From the NCBI RefSeq assembly GCF_910594005.1, contig NC_057823.1, forward strand, positions 93,792,015-93,856,014: DNA of 64,000 nt, given 5' to 3'. A model generated the notes under the pieces. That model was not told the origin of the DNA. It saw only the letters and a program-made list of their open reading frames with translations, and made no database searches. Every line of letters begins with the position of its first letter. The stretch's first letter is position 1. The translations under genes were made by a program, and so were the position numbers. This document shows, in pieces, positions 57,936 to 64,000 of the stretch. This DNA comes from Cervus elaphus. Lineage: Eukaryota > Chordata > Mammalia > Artiodactyla > Cervidae.

Positions 57936-58894
57936 CAATTTATTAAATGCATGCTTGGCCTGTCGTGACAACCAGGAGGTTTTGCAGTATATATTTGGAG
58001 TAAATGTGACAGATGTAGGCAGAGGAAGGCAGTAAGATGACGCTGGACAAGGGAAATGATACAGCATTGATGGGGGCAGGATGGACTGGTGTGATCACAG
58101 GGATCCTGAGAGTTGTTAATGGTGAGTTCTCTAAGTAGTCTGGTGTGATTCAAGACAAAATTCCATCCTGATTTTGCCTAGAATTAGTCCCATGGTGTTG
58201 AATGTCTTTGGAAATATCTAGGCTGGAATACTGTGAATATCTATGCTCACCTGCTCATCAACCAACTAACCAATCGATGAACTGACTAGCTGAGCCATGA
58301 GCCAGGTGCTAGGACACAGACATGAAGACTCCTCTCAGATGATATCTTGCAGTCTGTAAGCTTACCATGAAATGCAAGAATTCAAAATTCAACTTCTTAA
58401 AAAAAATATTTCGCCCCCATACAGATACAATACTTGGCTATCATCCCCAAGTTGAAGTCACCACATCTGAATATCCAGGAAGTTGTAACCATGCCTTTGG
58501 GTCAATATCTCATTAGCACCAGATCCTACTTTCCCCGCTAACCCAGAATAGAAAGACATTAAGCTAATATGTATTATTTTCCCTCACAGTTGAGTTTTCA
58601 CACTGGAATACTAAAAAGTACCAGAGTTTACACAGCAGTTTTTTGATGGGAGGCAGAGGTAAGGCTAAACAAGACAGGAAACTTTTTTTGTGTGTGTGGA
58701 AATAAGATGCAAAATAATCTTGAAAATGTTTCATAATAGAATGGCTGTCATCTTCATTCAAAAATAATGTGAAGATACAGAAAACTTTCTTGCCCCTTTC
58801 ATGCTGGGTAGCCCAAACCTCCTTGTGATGGATGTTCGCTCTGCTCTACTGATGATGAAGTATCTGGAAAGCCATGAGACACAAACCCAACAAT
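57936..58894. other. Unique intronic sequence
   Basis: No gene or repeat recognised. Confidence 0.5.
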
Positions 58895-59090
58895 GAATTT
58901 GAAATCTGGGCTCTAGTACTTGCTAAGTCTGTGATATCAGACAAATCTCTCTTTCAGAGCTTTGATTTCCTTTTCCATGAAATGCTAAAATAACAGCACC
59001 TCCCTTAAAAGATAATTATAAAGATCACATGATGACATTTGCACACCGCCAGGCAGATAATATATGCTCAATAAATATTCATTCTCCTTA
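58895..59090 (+). mobile_element. MIR SINE
   Basis: GAAATCTGGGCTCTAGTACT, TCTTTCAGAGCTTTGATTTC, GCTAAAATAACAGCACCTCC and CACCGCCAGGCAGATAATAT, then GCTCAATAAATATTC, follow MIR. Confidence 0.7.
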
Positions 59091-59553
59091 ATTGAAAGAA
59101 ACTAATTCACACATCACATTCTAGTACTTTCTATACCCTCGATCCAGTATTTAATTATGTCCTCTGGTGATAATTAGAGATCTAGAGTAATGACCTCAGG
59201 CTAAGCACTAGAAATATGGCTGCATCTGACCCCACAGGGGACACAAAATCAAGTCGTTTGAATCAACTTTGAATCACCATACATGAATCCCATATGCTAA
59301 AACTGGGTTGGGCTCACAGTGATATCCATGTTAAATGCAAATAATGTAGGTAGGGAGAAATCCCCCATTCCTCGACTTTCAAGGGGATTCTTGGAGCCGT
59401 CTAAATAAGTCTGATAGTGGAAGAAACGATGAGAGAACCTTCTTTAAGAATGCAAATGACATTCATAGGAAAACAACAAAATTAGGAAGCCTGAGATACA
59501 CAGAGGAAGATAGAGGTGACAGATAGCATCATCATCTTCTCTTTCTCATTGTG

Positions 59554-59700
59554 GTGAGTCGCTTCAGTCACGTCTGACTCTTTGTGACCCCATGGACTGT
59601 AGCCCGCCAGGTTCCTCTGTCCACGGGATTCTCCAGGCAAGAATGCTGGGGCGGGTTGCCATTTCCTCCTCCAAGCGATCTTCCCAACCCAGGGATCAAG
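59554..59700 (-). mobile_element. Bov-tA/Bov-A SINE, truncated
   Basis: The reversed Bov-A body (TTCAGTCACGTCTGACTCTT, CACGGGATTCTCCAGGCAAG) reaches CCCAACCCAGGGATCAAG and then stops inside the tRNA-like part. Confidence 0.92.
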
Positions 59701-60109
59701 TCTTAGTTATAACACTAGGGGCCTGGGAAAGCTAGTGTGAGAGGAAAGCTGTGCTTAGAGTTTTCAAGGGAAGAGCCTGTAATGCAGGAAGAGATTTTGA
59801 CCCTATTAGGACCATCTGATTGGAGCTTTTCATCTCTTGGGCTGCTCTTGATTTCTTAAGGCTCTCATCCTTTCCATGTAATTCCTGTGTTTTCTCTTTC
59901 TTTCTAATTTGGGTTGGGAGAAGGAAACACCTGAATAGGTCGGGGCTTATCAGCCCTGAGCTATGAGCACATGATTTAACCTCACTGGACAAAGTTTCCA
60001 TTTCTGAACTAGGAGTGCTGTCACAAGAATCAAGTACTCTTGTTAGAACAAAATAGTGTAATTGCAATATAATCTCGAGAGCAATACCTCCTAATTTCTA
60101 GAGAGGCAG

Positions 60110-60245
60110 CGAAAGTGAAAGAAAGTGAAGTCGCTCAGTCGTGTCCGACTCTCTGCGACCCCGTGGACTGTAATCTATCACGATCCTCCGTCCATGGGAT
60201 TTTCCGGGCAAGCGTACTGGAGTGGGTTGCCATTTCCTTCTCCAG
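60110..60245 (-). mobile_element. Single-unit Bov-A SINE
   Basis: One reversed Bov-A unit runs from GAAAGTGAAAGAAAGTGAAG through CGCTCAGTCGTGTCCGACTC and GGGCAAGCGTACTGGAGTGG to TTCCTTCTCCAG. Flanks share AGAGAGGCAG/AGAGAAAGGCAG, an imperfect target-site duplication. It keeps many CpGs and looks young. Confidence 0.9.
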
Positions 60246-62569
60246 AGAAAGGCAGTATTGCTTATCTAAAAGTTGCATTTGAATATTAAATAAGATACTT
60301 TGACAGATCATCTGTGTTCCTTTGAGATGGATTTGTGTGTGGGGGGGGGGTGGGAGGGTTGTTAATAAAGAGTTCTACCCTTAGCTTTGGCCATTTCAGA
60401 TAAAACATCTAAGTACTTGGAACAGTATGGGAAGCATCTTTAACATCGGAGTGCCGCAGGAGAGAGAAAAGTATAGAGCTATCTACCTGGCATGCATCCT
60501 AGGCCTAAAGGAGAGATCTAGATGGTTCTTCCTTTGTCCCTCTAAGGTTGCGAGCCCAGTTCACCAGGAAATGGAAGACAGGGGTTCACGGACACATCCC
60601 TGGGGTGGAAAGGAGCCACTGAAAATAAAATAATTGCAAAGAAAATACTTAAGAGGTCGGCAACCTCAGACACAGCACAACGGTGGCAGAAGGTAACAAG
60701 TCGTAAATCCAAGGTCAGTCACGAAGATTGGCATTTAGATTGGAAACGCTCTTAGGATGTTAACGTTTCCCCGTTAAGACAGCTGAAAAACAAAGCTGAT
60801 TTCCTATGCTGTTGCTAGTCCTCATTTCATAGCGGCACAACTCCCACCCCAAATGTTGTGGAATTACATTCAGTATAGATCTGTTTATCAGTTCTCCTAC
60901 CCCATCTATTTTTCAGCAGCTGATTAGTCTCCCTGGGAGGCAGGCGCCTCTCTGATCAAGAGCGGCCTCACTCTTTCCCATCCTCACACGTGCATCCCAA
61001 TATCCACATCACTTATAATAAATGTGCTTATATGTACATACATAAGCACATTTGTATGCATATATGTTCCCAATACTGTATTCAAAGACACATTCCAAAT
61101 GGAGGCCTATATGCATTCATATACATACAGGAATCCAACTGGATTCCCAGAGGGAAGCGTGGAACACATTGTTAAAATGTCTGTCATCCATGTAAGAGAG
61201 GCAGAAATGAGCTGGGCATTAAATTTGCATACAGCCCGGAGCACAGAGGTTCCTGTATGTGCACCGTTCTCCTGTTCTTGATGATGGGCATATCTGACAG
61301 AAAGATTCTGTCAGGATTAGCTCAGGAAAAACACCCCCAAGGAGATAATTTGAAGACATACTGAGAATTTGCCTCAATACATGAAAATAAACATGAAATC
61401 CTCAGCACTGTCTGCGCATTGAGAAGTTTCCGCCAACACCCCGCGCACACCGGGGGATAATCTGCTGGAGCTAATTAACACACAGTCGTTCGCAGCCCTG
61501 TGAGAAGTGGTTGCCACTTAGGATTGATTTAGTTGCTGCAGTGCTTAAAAGAGACTTGAGAAGGTTTTTGTGCAAATGTGGGAGGAAAGAAGAGGAAATA
61601 AAAGTGTATAAACAGCTAAAACATTAAAGTGTGCTAAGGCCTTTTTTTCCACCCCCCTCCCTGAAGACATTAGGGAAACTTCTTGAGAAACTATTAGTAT
61701 TCCTGTAAAGAAAGACTTTTACTTGATTTCATGTTTCCTTCCGCATCAAAATCACACACACACACACACTCACTCAATGCAGAGTCTATAGATTGTAGCT
61801 ATGAGAAAGGGCACGTTTTACTTCATAAGCAAACAAGCTCTTTGCGAAATGCTAACACACGGATTGTGCCATTTAAAAAACAGCAGTCTTTTATCTCCAT
61901 GTCTACTTCGCACTTTATCCATCTGAAATACATAGATTTCCAGCAAAATTATTAATTAGTAGTCTGTCTTGGGAAAAGTTATCAAGGAATAAGAAGGAAC
62001 AAACAATCTCTTCTTATCAAACTATCTTTGTGATATAAGAGGAGAACAAATCTAACTACTTTAAAATGTTCTTCCTCAAAGTGTGTGTCATGGATGCTGT
62101 CTATGACTAAACAATCTCCCTGATAAACATGACACTGAAATATCACAACTTAGAGTAACATAGGTTTCAGCAACCTGCTTTTTATTACTGAAATACCATG
62201 GAAGTAATATTAAAAAGACCATTGGTGTAAATCCCATCAAGTTAGGCTTTATGAAAATTTACAGAGTTGCAACTGAGTTTTTGCCCTGATCAAAAGGTTT
62301 ACCAAAGAAAATTATAATGACATAAAAAGGATTTCAAGGGAGAGAACAAGTACTTTCAATCTCAAAATCTGCTTTTTATTTTAGCTATATCATTTGCATC
62401 CAAAATAGCTAGAAATCATTCTTGACTTGGGGTAGTTACATTTGGCTATATTTTACTTTCTGTTAGTGGAGATATGGCTTATTAAGAACAATCAAGCCTA
62501 CATGAAAAACTGTAAAATATATCTTTTCCATAGGTCTAGACTGATCTACAAAATAAAATTCAACAAAAC
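60246..62569. other. Unique intronic sequence with candidate element
   Basis: There is no gene or clear transposon. A G10 run lies near 60340, and (CA)8 at 61753-61769. The 61400-61640 block is listed separately. Confidence 0.5.
61400..61640. promoter_or_regulatory. Candidate conserved noncoding element
   Basis: A dense CpG patch (TCTGCGCATTG, TTTCCGCC, CCCCGCGCACACCGGGGGAT, AGTCGTTCGCAG) lies next to GGATAATCTG and GCTAATTAAC, words used by homeodomain factors. No transposon explains it. Function is inferred only. Confidence 0.35.
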
Positions 62570-62690
62570 ACATTGACATTGAGTATCTGCTATGTACTAA
62601 GCCCTCTATCATATCCTCAGTAGAAAAAAGAAACAAATACAATCTCTTCTCCCTCCTTTAGAGGCTCAACCCAGGAGGGAAGACACATTG
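62570..62690 (-). mobile_element. L2-like old LINE fragment
   Basis: TTGACATTGAGTATCTGCTA, TGTACTAAGCCCTCTATCAT and GAGGCTCAACCCAGGAGGGA follow the reversed L2 3' pattern. Confidence 0.5.
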
Positions 62691-62963
62691 AAAAACAACT
62701 GGAGAATGGCAAGTCAGTTCATTTTGAGAATCAGTTTGAAATAGTTGGTGCTCTTTAGTAACTTGGAATGTTTTGTTGAGATAAAACAGGAATGCTTGTG
62801 CTGTGATCAACTTATATTGTCTGCCCAAAGAGGGCACAAGAAGTATAGAACATAAGAAATATCTCTGACAACTCTGGCCTAAAAGATGGATGTAAGGGAG
62901 GGATTAGATTATATGAAAGAAATAAGGTTTGGATGGTTAATGGGGTTTTATTTTCAGTATCTT

Positions 62964-63355
62964 TAAGAAAGCTGAGTGCCGAAGAATTGATGCTTTTGAA
63001 CTGTGGTGTTGGAGAAGACTCTTGAGAGTCCCTTGGACTGCAAGGAAATCCATCCAGTCCATCCTAAAGGAGATCAGTCCTGGGTATTCATTGGAAGGAC
63101 TGATGCTGAAGCTGAAACTCCAACACTTTGGCCACCTGATGCGAAGCGCTGACTCATTTGAAAAGACCCTGATGCTGGGAAAGATTGAGGGCAGGAGGAG
63201 AAGGGGACAACAGAGGATGAGATGGTTGGATGGCATCACTGACTCAATGGACATGGGTCTGAGTAAACTCTGGGAGTTGGTGATGGACAGGGAGGCCTGG
63301 CGTGCTGCAGTCCATGGGGTTGCAAAGAACCGGACACGGCTGAGCAACTGAACTA
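62964..63355 (+). mobile_element. BovB LINE 3' end with intact C-terminal frame
   Basis: The element starts at AAGAAAGCTGAGTGCCGAAG and ends GACACGGCTGAGCAACTGAA. The frame is open from the KKAECRRIDAFELWCW region through RRLLRVPWTARKSIQSILK, LMLKLKLQHFGHLMRSADSF and RMRWLDGITDSMDMGLSKLW to the natural ORF2 stop near 63351. The endonuclease and reverse-transcriptase domains are absent, so it is a dead 5'-truncated copy. Confidence 0.95.
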
Positions 63356-64000
63356 ACCCCCCCCAAAAAAGGGTTTTGGAGCCATTAATCACACCTCCTT
63401 ATGGGAATTTCAGAGTGGCTTATGCAGAAAATAAAAACATGAATAGAATATTCAAATGTAAAACTCGAGGTACAAAAGTTTACTAGTGCCATAAATACAA
63501 ACTGAGACACTGCTTTGAACTGGACACAATACTAGAGCAGAAGTCATGGGTGCTGAGAATTTGTAAGGTGGGACCAGCATATCTGAAAGAGGGAAACAGG
63601 CCAAAATTATTAGGTAAAGAGGAAGGCTGTGTTCTTGCAAAAATAGGATTTTTTTTCCCTGAGTCTCCAAATGTTAACTAAAATATTAGCTGGAAGCAGC
63701 TTCTCATTCTACTCTCTAGATATAATAGATATCAGGTACAAAAGAGGACCAGGAAAGGTCACCCTCCTCCTATGTTTCCCCTCATTTTGCTTCTTGGATG
63801 TTTCCCCAATAATACTGACTTAATGTTATAGTAACCTGAGAATAGTTGGATTTTACTCCTCATACCTGGCCCCTATCCAAGACCAGTTAAATCAGAATCA
63901 TTCAAGGGCAGAAGGGGTGTGTGTGTGTGTGTGTGTGTATTCCTCTAAAGAACCCTCAGTGATTCTCTCAAACATCTAGTAGACTGGATTACAGCAGACC
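63356..64000. other. Unique intronic sequence
   Basis: No gene or transposon recognised. It contains the (GT)11 run at 63917-63938. Confidence 0.5.
63917..63938 (+). repeat. (GT)11 microsatellite
   Basis: Uninterrupted GT run after AGAAGGG. Confidence 0.95.

Larger units (their letters stand above)
24597..64000 (-). other. MCTP1: MCTP1 intron upstream of the membrane exon (partial)
   Basis: The acceptor at 24597-24599 is preceded, in transcript sense, by a strong pyrimidine tract. The intron extends to the right edge, so it is at least 39.4 kb. I looked for the preceding coding segment (residues like CFDWDSPPRSLAAFV) and did not find it. MCTP1 is known as a very large gene with long introns, which fits. 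Confidence 0.75.

Noticed and set aside
62964..63355. Open frame that could be a new ruminant gene
   Set aside because: It is the C-terminal end of BovB ORF2 in a 5'-truncated LINE copy, without endonuclease or reverse-transcriptase domains.

Overview
The window is nuclear DNA from a ruminant, most likely a bovid. It carries BovB (RTE-clade) LINE 3' ends, Bov-tA and Bov-A2 SINEs and CHR-type tRNA-Glu SINEs, on a background of old mammalian MIR, L2, MER5A and L1 copies. The sequence alone does not separate cattle, sheep, goat or a close relative. There is no prokaryotic, organellar or viral gene content, and no rRNA or functional tRNA gene was seen.

The only protein-coding content I can support is two internal exons of one minus-strand gene, MCTP1 (multiple C2 and transmembrane domain protein 1). 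In transcript order, a 120-bp exon at 24596-24477 encodes the first C-terminal membrane segment. A 19.6-kb intron follows, then a 54-bp exon at 4900-4847 that encodes a very acidic linker. Both have canonical AG/GT borders, start and end in phase 0, and join into one continuous reading frame. The rest of the window is intron: 1-4846 (downstream), 4901-24476 (between the exons) and 24597-64000 (upstream). The flanking MCTP1 exons (C2 domains upstream, second membrane segment downstream) were not found and probably lie outside.

Layout: 1-0.3 kb BovB and L1 tails; 0.3-8.3 kb mostly unique sequence around the acidic exon; 8.5-13.7 kb an AT-rich block without young SINEs; 13.7-18.3 kb a repeat cluster with a GC-rich island (about 16.92-17.75 kb) and a BovB/Bov-tA chimera; 18.3-24.5 kb mostly unique, ending at the membrane-segment exon; 25.9-30.4 kb retrotransposon-rich, with two L1 insertions carrying 5' inversions and SINEs with clear target-site duplications; 30.4-39.9 kb MIRs, two Bov-tA copies and unique sequence; 39.9-42.0 kb an L1 broken by three later insertions; 42-64 kb unique sequence with scattered SINEs, a tandemly triplicated Bov-tA, two more BovB 3' ends and several microsatellites.

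I found no new multi-gene system. The most informative observations are the in-frame, frame-neutral MCTP1 exon pair, the twin-primed L1 insertions, the 3 x 119-bp Bov-tA array, the GC-rich island of unknown origin, and several repeat-free intronic blocks with retained CpGs or homeodomain-like motifs that could be conserved regulatory elements.
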